DNA from: Candidatus Woesearchaeota archaeon
Lineage (GTDB): Archaea; Nanobdellota; Nanobdellia; UBA10117
Assembly: GCA_023245115.1 (NCBI GenBank)
Contig: JAHFKX010000004.1
Coordinates: 10,856 to 19,220 of the forward strand
DNA length: 8,365 nt
Direction: 5' to 3'
Made by a program: the position numbers and the translations under genes. Shown here in pieces: positions 1-6,130 of this stretch (its first letter is position 1; the number at the start of each line of letters is the position of its first letter). The notes beneath the pieces are model-generated. The model did no database searches. It was not told where the DNA came from and saw only the letters and a list, made by a program, of their open reading frames with translations.

Positions 1-1539
1 TTTGTGGTGCCAATGGGTAGGCTTTGCGGTGGTAACGAAAATCCTGATTACGATCAATGCTTGCAGACTGTCGTTAAAAATGACGCGAGGAGGGTTGCAC
101 GATTTAACATAGTTAAAATGGCAGCGTTCACTCTCGCATCAATAGTATTTGGCCCAGAGGCATGGGTCCATGTTCAGGCAGATGAAATAGCAAATGATGT
201 GGAAAATCTTGGTCAGGCCAAAAAGATAATTGCAGATCCACCTGATGTGAATTATAAAATGCCAGTCGTTTTAACGCACAAAGCTATTAATCCATTGAAT
301 GGCGTAGACGCTCAAACGCAAATAATTAATAAGCTGTTCACTGCCGGCGGAGACTATGCTGATGCCGTAGATGCGTTTGTATCTGCAAATGAAAAATTAA
401 TGGGTGCGGAGCAGGCCAAAGATTATTATTGGATACGGGCGCACGCGATAGAATCAAGGCAGTATGCGCTTCTCGCTGCCCAAAAACTTGCTGTGTTAAA
501 TCAGGCATTCATTGATTCGGCAAATTTCGCACTGCAAAAGCTTAATGGCAATGATGTAATTCTAACACGCGCACAGCTAGCAAATTTCCAGGCAAACCTG
601 AAAGCACAAGGTACCGCGGCATTACCGCCACAGGAATTACAAATGCTTAAAAATAATCTCAATGGCACGGATGCGGATGCCAAAAATCTCGTTTCAGACA
701 TACTGCAGATATCGCCAGATTCCTGGGATGAAACACCATTTTCTGTCAAAAGCAGCGCAGGCATAAACGCAAATAAGGATTTAATCAATAGCTTCAACGA
801 TTTTTCTTCGAACATTGGCTCGAACGTGCGCCTTGGCAATGTGGAAGTACCTGTCTTTATATCTACGCCGCAAATTGCGCACTCCATAAAAATAAACTTG
901 AACTATGACAGCAGTAAATATACCTACAGTGGCAGCTCAGGTTTGAAAATGCAAATTCCGAGTACAGTTTATAGAATTACAGAACAGCCACAGGGAAAAC
1001 TGCTAATAGAATTAGTGAGTAAAGACGGAATACCCGCAGGCACTGCTGGTACGCTTCTTTATTTGAAATTTATACAAAGTAGTGATGTTAGCCAAATTAC
1101 CAGTTTAGGAGACGACGCGGCTGGCTGGCTGTACCCAGGTTCGTCAGTACCACTGCCACCGCCCACAATTCCACAAATACTAATCTTCAAAAACGGCGCC
1201 TGGATAACAGTCGTTGGGCCAACAACACCGCAGCCACAGCCAGACGTAACAAACAACAAGGCAGCGCAGTGGGACGGAACAACTTGGCGGATGGTTCCTA
1301 TGCCAACGCAGGTGAACGTTTGGACTGGCAGCAGTTGGGCACTGGGAACTGCGCCAACAGCAAGCCAAACACAACCAGCTACATCTGCACCGGTAGGCCA
1401 GATGTACGTTTGGACAGGCACAAGCTGGGTATTAGCAGATGCTAATTTAGTAAATACCGCGCTAAGGCCAGCACAAATGTCAGTGTATGATGTTGGAATG
1501 GGCCAGTGGGTTTTGACAAGCCTTACCCTTCCGAAATAA
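1..1539 (+). CDS. Large probable surface/extracellular protein, 5'-truncated, with cohesin-like domain and C-terminal WxGxxW repeats
   Basis: The frame is open from base 1, so the true start probably lies outside the window; the GTG at 4 is only the first possible start codon. Residue numbers count from that GTG (511 aa). Residues 34-57 are moderately hydrophobic and could be a membrane or signal segment. Residues 60-260 are mostly helical and rich in Ala, Asn and Gln. Residues 272-370 read like a cohesin-type beta domain: VEVPVFIS strand, INLNYDSSKYTY strand, GKLLIELVS, then G-T-L-L-Y-L-K-F. A Pro-rich linker (about 379-390) leads to five repeats near 392, 420, 437, 467 and 492, typified by WTGSSWALG and WTGTSWVLA. 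Similar W-x-G-x-x-W repeats occur in phage tail fibres and other adhesive proteins. Binding or surface display is an inference; no catalytic motif is visible. The coding frame is certain, the function is not. Confidence 0.85.
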   Translation, partial: FVVPMGRLCGGNENPDYDQCLQTVVKNDARRVARFNIVKMAAFTLASIVFGPEAWVHVQADEIANDVENLGQAKKIIADPPDVNYKMPVVLTHKAINPLNGVDAQTQIINKLFTAGGDYADAVDAFVSANEKLMGAEQAKDYYWIRAHAIESRQYALLAAQKLAVLNQAFIDSANFALQKLNGNDVILTRAQLANFQANLKAQGTAALPPQELQMLKNNLNGTDADAKNLVSDILQISPDSWDETPFSVKSSAGINANKDLINSFNDFSSNIGSNVRLGNVEVPVFISTPQIAHSIKINLNYDSSKYTYSGSSGLKMQIPSTVYRITEQPQGKLLIELVSKDGIPAGTAGTLLYLKFIQSSDVSQITSLGDDAAGWLYPGSSVPLPPPTIPQILIFKNGAWITVVGPTTPQPQPDVTNNKAAQWDGTTWRMVPMPTQVNVWTGSSWALGTAPTASQTQPATSAPVGQMYVWTGTSWVLADANLVNTALRPAQMSVYDVGMGQWVLTSLTLPK

Positions 1540-1547
1540 AACCAGTG

Positions 1548-1682
1548 CTAAGCCCGGACTGCCATTACGCCTTGTCTAGTTGCAATTGTTTGGCCATCGC
1601 CAGCCCAGCCTGCGCTAAAGCCGGCAATATATTTCAATCTCGCGCCGAGTGGCAAGTTAACGTTATATTTCTTTTGCCTCAT
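1548..1682 (-). CDS. Candidate small protein, 44 aa, unrecognised
   Basis: ATG at 1682 to TAG at 1548 encodes a 44-residue protein beginning MRQKKYNVNLPLGARLKYIA, with a basic N-terminus and a Gly/Ala-rich middle (AGFSAGWAGDGQ). It is convergent with the large protein ending at 1539, leaving 8 bp between the stops, and it fills most of an otherwise empty 211-bp gap. Codons (GGC, GCA, AGA/AGG) resemble those of the neighbours. The palindromic box at 1724-1731 could serve this strand with a leader of about 20 nt, but no A-rich BRE lies on the proper side and no ribosome binding site is visible. The same stretch is open on the plus strand, with an implausible Cys/Ser/Pro-rich composition. It may be a real small gene or chance. 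Confidence 0.4.
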   Translation of the reverse strand: MRQKKYNVNLPLGARLKYIAGFSAGWAGDGQTIATRQGVMAVRA

Positions 1683-1716
1683 AATATTGCCATATCAAAA
1701 CCGAACACAAGCCCAG

Positions 1717-1731
1717 CAAAACATTTATAAA
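1717..1731 (+). promoter_or_regulatory. Archaeal BRE/TATA promoter of the 1751-3471 operon
   Basis: CAAAAC is followed by ATTTATAAA, with TTTATAAA at 1724-1731. The box centre is 23.5 nt from the ATG at 1751 and 32.5 nt from the in-frame ATG at 1760. The usual archaeal spacing of about 25-27 nt to the transcription start puts that start near 1753, just inside the first ATG, so the second ATG may be the one used. The A-rich element on the left supports rightward transcription. Confidence 0.75.
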
Positions 1732-1750
1732 TGCACAATATTGCCGTAAG

Positions 1751-2377
1751 ATGATTAAAATGGACGAAATAAGCGCATATTATAAATCAGTAACTGTTGA
1801 ATTTCCAGAATGGTACGCGAAACCGTTTGCTTTTCCATTCAAAAAAGAGGCTGGCGCAATATCTGGCGACAATGTAACATTTACGAGAGGCAAGACGCGT
1901 TTCGTTGTAAAAATTTGGCCACATAGTATACCTCGCCAGTTTTCTGATAATACGGCAATCCAGGATCTCATAGTCCGGCCCGCAATTGAAATGGTTTTAG
2001 CAGATATGAATACTATTAACGATTTAGTTCCGAAATTCAGGCGCCTTGCAAGGGCTGAGAAAATGCAGGCACAGCTTTTTTACGAGCGCGAGACTATTAG
2101 TGGCGATTGGTATAGGGTTTTTGATTATTCGCTATCGCCAAAAGCACTCGGAGATCGGCATTCGTTTGAAGCATTGTTGCCACTTAAATCGCAAAACCCA
2201 GATAAAGTTGCAAAGTTAATAATGCCCGAGCATCGCTCATTATTCGAGTTAGTGCAGCATGTTGACAAAGAAGAAGATCATATTGCGTACGTAAAAGGAA
2301 AAACCTTGCGCGAGGCAGCCGAGCGCGCACTACAAATTTATCGCTTGGCACCAAGGCTGGCTAGGATGAGAGTGTGA
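1751..2377 (+). CDS. Unrecognised protein, first gene of a four-gene operon
   Basis: 208 aa from the ATG at 1751, or 205 aa from the ATG at 1760, which the promoter spacing may favour. I do not recognise a family. The protein is soluble and mixed alpha/beta, with no signal peptide or membrane helix. Residues 38-58 (S-G-D-N-V-T-F ... R-F-V-V-K-I-W-P-H) align without gaps to residues 41-57 of the 370-aa protein at 4973-6085, sharing S, V, T, R, V and K. Residues 176-198 (HIAYVKGKT, then a helix with AAERAL) resemble the same protein's YVK-x2-T-x-D strand-helix unit. The C-terminus is strongly basic (PRLARMRV). The stop overlaps the next start by one base (TGATG), implying translational coupling. 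A shared domain with neighbours is likely; function unknown. Confidence 0.9.
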   Translation: MIKMDEISAYYKSVTVEFPEWYAKPFAFPFKKEAGAISGDNVTFTRGKTRFVVKIWPHSIPRQFSDNTAIQDLIVRPAIEMVLADMNTINDLVPKFRRLARAEKMQAQLFYERETISGDWYRVFDYSLSPKALGDRHSFEALLPLKSQNPDKVAKLIMPEHRSLFELVQHVDKEEDHIAYVKGKTLREAAERALQIYRLAPRLARMRV

Positions 2378-2835
2378 TGGTAGAAAAACTAACAGCAGAG
2401 CAGTACATGGCAGAAAAAGGCTACATAATAACTTTTGGAAGGCAGCTGGTAATTGTTTTTGGCGAACCTGCCAATGTCGAACGCTACCGCACATATTTTT
2501 TTGCAAGGAGCACACCAGATTTTGCGGAATTCGCAGATATATACAACGTACATGTAAATCTAAACCGCGCGCCAGACTATTATGGTGACCCGGAATCGCA
2601 ATTACAACTTCTCGCAGGCGAAGCAGTTGCGAAAAAATTTGGTTATGAAATAGAATCAGATAAACATCAGTCGCTCGTAGTCCATGTTGCTACAAGGGCT
2701 AGCGCCGATAGGCTAGTCGAAGCAGTTCAAACATATCACAGAATCGTAACTTCTGAGCAATTTAGGTTAGCAGTTGCCGCTGAAACGCAGGCAAGGCATG
2801 ACTTCCAAAAAGTGTTGGAGGATTTGTTAAAATGA
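2377..2835 (+). CDS. Unrecognised alpha/beta protein, second gene of the operon
   Basis: 152 aa. I start at the ATG at 2377, which shares its A with the preceding TGA stop; a GTG one codon upstream (2374) is possible but less likely. No known family is recognised. Two strand-helix units are visible: residues 21-41 (RQLVIVF, then a helix from PANVERY) and 97-120 (SLVVHVATRASADRLVEAV). The second fits the S/T-x-D-x4-A signature found twice in the 370-aa protein (S109, D111, A116). The last 30 residues form a charged, probably amphipathic helix. No membrane segment or catalytic signature is visible. The gene is coupled at both ends: TGATG upstream, ATGA downstream. It may be a small adaptor or ligand-binding protein related to its neighbours, but that is a guess. 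Confidence 0.88.
   Translation: MVEKLTAEQYMAEKGYIITFGRQLVIVFGEPANVERYRTYFFARSTPDFAEFADIYNVHVNLNRAPDYYGDPESQLQLLAGEAVAKKFGYEIESDKHQSLVVHVATRASADRLVEAVQTYHRIVTSEQFRLAVAAETQARHDFQKVLEDLLK
2817..2821 (+). promoter_or_regulatory. Ribosome binding site (GGAGG) for the 92-aa membrane protein
   Basis: GGAGG ends 10 nt before the ATG at 2832, inside the end of the preceding gene. It supports that start, which overlaps the upstream stop as ATGA. Confidence 0.6.
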
Positions 2836-3110
2836 ATCCAATGAACTATTTAAGGGCACATAAACTCGAAACTGTACTTGGCATTGGAACAGCTGTATCT
2901 GGCGGGGCGCTTTGGTATGCTATTGCGGCTGGCCAGCTTTTGGAATCTGCGGTTCTTACGGGTGACTTGCTAATATACGCCATGGTTTACGCGACTATGC
3001 GGGACCGAAAGAAGGCAGCACAGCAAACTTTTGCGATAATGGCAAGGCATGAACTTGCCCATGTAGCTCAAACCATGCCGAAGCTTGAAGGTAGGTTAGC
3101 AGGAGAATAA
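2832..3110 (+). CDS. Small membrane protein with two predicted helices and an HELAH motif
   Basis: 92 aa. The ATG overlaps the preceding TGA by four bases (ATGA), and a GGAGG site lies 10 nt upstream. Two hydrophobic stretches, residues 12-34 and 37-56, form a probable membrane hairpin; the short N-terminus and the basic MRDRKK stretch after helix 2 suggest both ends face the cytoplasm. The tail after the membrane contains H73-E-L-A-H77, a match to the HEXXH zinc-binding motif of metalloproteases with hydrophobic residues after it. The protein is much shorter than known membrane metalloproteases and has no obvious third ligand, so the motif may be coincidental. It is otherwise unrecognised. 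It could anchor the soluble products of the adjacent operon genes at the membrane, which is inference from position. Confidence 0.87.
   Translation: MNPMNYLRAHKLETVLGIGTAVSGGALWYAIAAGQLLESAVLTGDLLIYAMVYATMRDRKKAAQQTFAIMARHELAHVAQTMPKLEGRLAGE
3101..3105 (+). promoter_or_regulatory. Ribosome binding site (AGGAG) for the 119-aa protein
   Basis: AGGAG lies 6 nt before the ATG at 3112, across the stop codon of the preceding gene. It is the best-spaced Shine-Dalgarno site in the window and fixes this start. Confidence 0.75.
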
Positions 3111-3111
3111 A

Positions 3112-3471
3112 ATGGCTAATTATACAAATTTAGCAGAGCAAGGGGGAATTTACTTAGAAAAAACTCAAACAGAAGGCTGGCACTCGCAGCCCGGCAGGCC
3201 AGTAAGGCAGGTCAGCATCGGAGAGGCAAGAAAATTACTCGGACAGGGTTTCCGAGTAGTGTATCAAAGGCCGCATGTCGTCAGCGTCCGCACAAATATT
3301 GGTGATGCGACTGCATTTTTAGTAAATAATACGGAAGGCCGCCCGATTTCGTTCAACGGCGGGGATCTGACTGCTTTAGTAGGTCAGCATGTGTTAATCA
3401 GACCAGATAATAAACCAGATATAGTTGTGCGCGTGTTTCCAAGGCCAGCAAGACTAAAGCAAGAACATTAA
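3112..3471 (+). CDS. Unrecognised small beta-rich protein, last gene of the operon
   Basis: 119 aa, starting one base after the previous stop and preceded by AGGAG. No family is recognised. Predicted strands alternate with turns, and two segments stand out: FRVVYQRPHVVSVR (47-60) and HVLIRPDNKPDIVVRVFPRP (about 83-102). The latter, with I-V-V-R-V-F-P-R (94-101), resembles F-V-V-K-I-W-P-H (51-58) in the operon's first gene and W-L-T-V-Y-P-R (206-212) in the 370-aa membrane protein, suggesting a shared strand-turn element. There is no membrane segment or signal peptide. The basic C-terminus (RPARLKQEH) ends at a stop that overlaps the convergent gene's stop by four bases. Function unknown. Confidence 0.87.
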   Translation: MANYTNLAEQGGIYLEKTQTEGWHSQPGRPVRQVSIGEARKLLGQGFRVVYQRPHVVSVRTNIGDATAFLVNNTEGRPISFNGGDLTALVGQHVLIRPDNKPDIVVRVFPRPARLKQEH

Positions 3472-4091
3472 TTGTGCAAATTTTCTTCAGCCATTATTGC
3501 GTTTCCGTAGATGATCGCATGCATGGCAAGCTGGCCGAAAATAATTTTCAGGTGTTCCGTGTTGTCCGGAAGAGATTTTAAGACGTCATCAATGCTCTCG
3601 CTCGCGCGCAAAAACGCAAGCCTAGGAAATACGACATCAGGCGTACAGCCAAGGATTTTAAGCATATCAAAGAAAATTGCCCGGTAGCCAGTCATGTACC
3701 TGCTTGCAACCTGCTCTGGTTTTTTTCTGCCGTAAATAACGTTCACAAGCTCGCAGGAAAATTCAGAATCTAACTGGAACTTCAGGATTTTTTCTGAAAA
3801 TTTACGTTTCAGCAAATCGCTGTTTTTTTCTGCCTTAAGTTCTTCTAAATCTTTTTCTAGGCAATCTGGCTGTTCTTTCGGCGCGCCATCTAAATCAGTA
3901 TCAGCAAAATATTGCATGCGAAAATATCTGTCAATAAATTCAACTGCATTTTTTGCTTGGTTGGCTTTTTCTTTGAGCAGCAGGTCACCTAGCGTACCGC
4001 TGGCATGGGCAGCAACAATTTCCATGAGCTTGCAGTCCTGGTACAGCATGCCCATCACGTCCGCAGAGTCTATGTTTTGTTTTGAAACCAT
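3468..4091 (-). CDS. Unrecognised mostly helical protein
   Basis: 207 aa, starting at the ATG at 4091. No known family is recognised. The protein is soluble and predicted almost wholly helical, with a strongly charged middle (CLEKDLEELKAEKNSDLLKR, residues 76-95) that may be a short coiled coil and a hydrophobic C-terminal helix (about 180-200, LKIIFGQLAMHAIIYGNAIM). Four cysteines (20, 76, 113, 149) are scattered, with no CxxC pair. The gene is convergent with the four-gene operon, the two TAA stops overlapping in TTAA at 3468-3471, and divergent from the phosphatase with 57 bp between the start codons. The palindromic TATA box there is 32.5 nt from this ATG, giving a leader of about 6 nt. 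Co-regulation with the phosphatase is plausible from the layout alone. Confidence 0.88.
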   Translation of the reverse strand: MVSKQNIDSADVMGMLYQDCKLMEIVAAHASGTLGDLLLKEKANQAKNAVEFIDRYFRMQYFADTDLDGAPKEQPDCLEKDLEELKAEKNSDLLKRKFSEKILKFQLDSEFSCELVNVIYGRKKPEQVASRYMTGYRAIFFDMLKILGCTPDVVFPRLAFLRASESIDDVLKSLPDNTEHLKIIFGQLAMHAIIYGNAIMAEENLHN

Positions 4092-4113
4092 TTGGCTCGC
4101 AGTTATAGTAAAC

Positions 4114-4127
4114 TAAAGATTTATAAA
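4114..4127 (+). promoter_or_regulatory. Phosphatase promoter, TATA box possibly shared with the divergent gene
   Basis: TAAAGATTTATAAA, with TTTATAAA at 4120-4127 centred 25.5 nt before the ATG at 4149, predicts a leaderless transcript. The box is part of the perfect palindrome ATTTATAAAT, so it can be read leftward too, at 32.5 nt from the ATG at 4091. The A-rich BRE-like TAAAG is only on the phosphatase-directing side. Confidence 0.8.
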
Positions 4128-4148
4128 TATATCCATATAGCTTAAAGT

Positions 4149-4946
4149 ATGGTAACCGCACAAGACTTGATAACTGCCTGCTCCGAATTAATGCAGTCCT
4201 TTAGCCAGAAGCCCGCAGTCATTGAGGATTCCGCCGAAAAAGTTTTAGTTGTCGGTGATGTTCATGGTGATTTGGGAACGCTGCAATATGTCCTGGGTCA
4301 ATTGCCGAACTTTGATCGCGTTGTTTTTGTGGGCGATTACATTGACCGCGGTGCGCAGGATATTGAGGTTTTAAACTTACTGCCCGTGCTGGCACGAAAT
4401 CCAAACGTTGTTCTTCTGCCCGGGAATCACGATGCAGAGTCCTTAGTAATACCGAGGAATTTTAGAAAAAAGATTGCTGGTCTTGGCAAGTCGCCCGCAG
4501 AAGTTACAGAGACGATGTATGTGGCGGCATTTAAGATTGCGCCAATTGCATATTGTAATTCCAAACATAAAATGTTAGTTGTGCACGGGGGCATACCATG
4601 TGAACGGCTTAGCGAGAATAAAACAGATAATTATGTTTTCAAAAATTGGGGTAAGGTTTTATTTGACCCATTAGTACAGGAAATTTTGTGGAATGATTTT
4701 ACATTTGAGCAGGCTGACCAACATAGTGAACGCAGTGGCAGCCGGGAAGTTAGCGACAGTGCTGCAAGAGAGTTCATGCAGTTTAATGGTTTAGAGCTTT
4801 TAGTCCGCGGCCACCAGTCGCCAGCGTTTAACACCATTTACGATTTGGGCGCAGGCAAATCAATCGTAACTGTTGGCAGTGCTTCAGTTTACAGCGGCAA
4901 CCGGGCAGTATTTGCGCTGCCGGAGAAAAAATTAATTAGGTTTTAA
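4149..4946 (+). CDS. PPP-family serine/threonine protein phosphatase (metallophosphoesterase)
   Basis: 265 aa. All hallmark motifs of the PPP family are present in order: GDVHG (36-40), GDYIDRG (62-68), LPGNHD (90-95), VHGG (145-148), LWND (180-183) and RGHQ (220-223), followed by a C-terminal VTVGSASVYSG resembling the usual TVFSAPNYC strand. D37, H39, D63, N93, H146 and H221 are the expected ligands of the two catalytic metals, and H94 is the expected general acid. The GNHD tetrad replaces the more common GNHE. The length suits a bare catalytic domain with no membrane anchor, so it should be a cytosolic enzyme hydrolysing phosphoserine/threonine esters. Diadenosine polyphosphate hydrolysis (ApaH-like) is an alternative within the same fold. 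Its promoter predicts a leaderless mRNA. No kinase is encoded in the window. Confidence 0.93.
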   Translation: MVTAQDLITACSELMQSFSQKPAVIEDSAEKVLVVGDVHGDLGTLQYVLGQLPNFDRVVFVGDYIDRGAQDIEVLNLLPVLARNPNVVLLPGNHDAESLVIPRNFRKKIAGLGKSPAEVTETMYVAAFKIAPIAYCNSKHKMLVVHGGIPCERLSENKTDNYVFKNWGKVLFDPLVQEILWNDFTFEQADQHSERSGSREVSDSAAREFMQFNGLELLVRGHQSPAFNTIYDLGAGKSIVTVGSASVYSGNRAVFALPEKKLIRF

Positions 4947-4972
4947 TCATAAAAATTTGGCGCATTATAAGT
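4947..4972 (-). terminator. Possible U-tract terminator between convergent genes
   Basis: The 26 bp between the stops of the phosphatase and the 370-aa protein are AT-rich. Read on the minus strand they carry CAAATTTTTATG, with a five-T run at 4951-4955, fitting archaeal termination on short U tracts. No strong hairpin is present, so the call rests on position and base composition only. Confidence 0.3.
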
Positions 4973-6085
4973 CTAGTTGCTAGCAGTAGGTAATTTTCTG
5001 GCACATGCGTTACTTGTTACGATAAAACACTTGGCTGGCGTTTTTAGATGGCTGCCTGCAAATCTGGCAAGATTTTCTTCGGCGCTGGCATGACGCCTGG
5101 CTTGCTCAGCTTCGCGCTCAGCGCGTTTTCTACCTGCAAATTTATCTAGCGCAGGCGCACCATACCACCCGGCGGCAGCTCCGGAGAAAATTATTGCGAA
5201 ACCTAATGCAACAGGAACAACTGGCGTTCCCACGGCGTAGGCAAGGGTGCCGCCGAATAAAGCCCCTAATGTTGGCGGTGCAGTGATTTTAAAGTTATTT
5301 CGAAAATACGTGGCCCTCCAGTATGCATTGGATATCCTGGTTGCAACGCGCTCTAAAAATGTATCAGTCTGAATTTCATATGAAACAATTGGTTCGCTGG
5401 CGTTTTCGCCCATGAGCAAATCTAATGCCTTACGGGCCGCATCAGTTGTGCGGGGATAAACTGTTAACCAATAATTATCAACACTTATTCGCGCATCAGT
5501 CGTGTTAACTGTAAACACAGAGCCGAGTTCTTTTAGCCCTTTGTTTGCCAAAAGCGCAGGCAAGTCTAAGTTGTATGGTACGCCAAGTGGCTCAACGCAT
5601 AGTTGAGACGCACTGCACCCATCGCTAATCTCTACTGTTTTCAAGTAAGCCCTGTAGCTGAATTCAGCAGCAACTCTTGACCACGCTTTTACTGCTTCTT
5701 TGGTTTTTTCTTCATCTTCAAAAATTGCCGCGCCTACACCATCTGCATGAGTAAGTGGTTCTCCATTTGCCAAAAGCTCTAACTCCAAAAGGCCACTTTT
5801 TTCGCCACCCGAAAAAACTGTCAAGCGATGAAGCGGACTGCTATGTTGCATAGAGTCGATACGTCCAGCTAGGACAAGATCAAATGCTTTCCTAACTAAG
5901 TCTGGTGTTGGTGATTTTACATAAATTCTGTGGTTGGCTGGATCAACCGTAACGTCTCCAAAACTAAGTGTTGCACCGTGCGTACGGAATATTTGTTCTG
6001 GTGCCATAAGAGTACGTGCTACGTCTTGTGTGTCATACGGCCGGCCGGTAAATCTGCTGTACAGGGCTTCTTTCGTAACTTTCAT
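4973..6085 (-). CDS. Membrane-anchored protein with an internally duplicated cytosolic domain, unrecognised
   Basis: 370 aa from the ATG at 6085, fixed by a TATA box 25.5 nt upstream. No known family is recognised. Residues 44-70 and 197-223 align without gaps at an offset of 153, sharing D44/197, N51/204, V56/209, T60/213, D62/215, R65/218, K66/219, A67/220, D69/222 and L70/223. A further G-x-P-Y (14-17 and 168-171) suggests two copies of a domain of roughly 60 residues. About 270-309 is a hydrophobic, Gly/Ala-rich helical hairpin (two membrane segments), followed by a highly charged segment (KFAGRKRAEREAEQARRHAS). There is no signal peptide, so the duplicated part should be cytosolic. Residues 41-57 match residues 38-54 of the protein starting at 1751. 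The regulator gene lies 45 bp upstream on the same strand. It could be a membrane sensor or scaffold; the sequence does not decide. Confidence 0.9.
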   Translation of the reverse strand: MKVTKEALYSRFTGRPYDTQDVARTLMAPEQIFRTHGATLSFGDVTVDPANHRIYVKSPTPDLVRKAFDLVLAGRIDSMQHSSPLHRLTVFSGGEKSGLLELELLANGEPLTHADGVGAAIFEDEEKTKEAVKAWSRVAAEFSYRAYLKTVEISDGCSASQLCVEPLGVPYNLDLPALLANKGLKELGSVFTVNTTDARISVDNYWLTVYPRTTDAARKALDLLMGENASEPIVSYEIQTDTFLERVATRISNAYWRATYFRNNFKITAPPTLGALFGGTLAYAVGTPVVPVALGFAIIFSGAAAGWYGAPALDKFAGRKRAEREAEQARRHASAEENLARFAGSHLKTPAKCFIVTSNACARKLPTASN

Positions 6086-6106
6086 ATTTGATTAGCTATA
6101 TTGTGT

Positions 6107-6122
6107 TTTATAAACTTTTCGG
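6107..6122 (-). promoter_or_regulatory. BRE/TATA promoter of the 370-aa membrane protein
   Basis: On the minus strand CCGAAAAG is directly followed by TTTATAAA (6107-6114), centred 25.5 nt before the ATG at 6085. This predicts a leaderless transcript separate from any read-through from the regulator, which ends at 6131. Confidence 0.8.
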
Positions 6123-6130
6123 CAATATCC

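Noticed and set aside
1506..1730. 74-codon plus-strand frame over the end of the large protein and the following gap
   Set aside because: It overlaps the real C-terminus out of frame, has a Cys/Ser/Pro-rich composition unlike the neighbours, and lacks a promoter or ribosome binding site.
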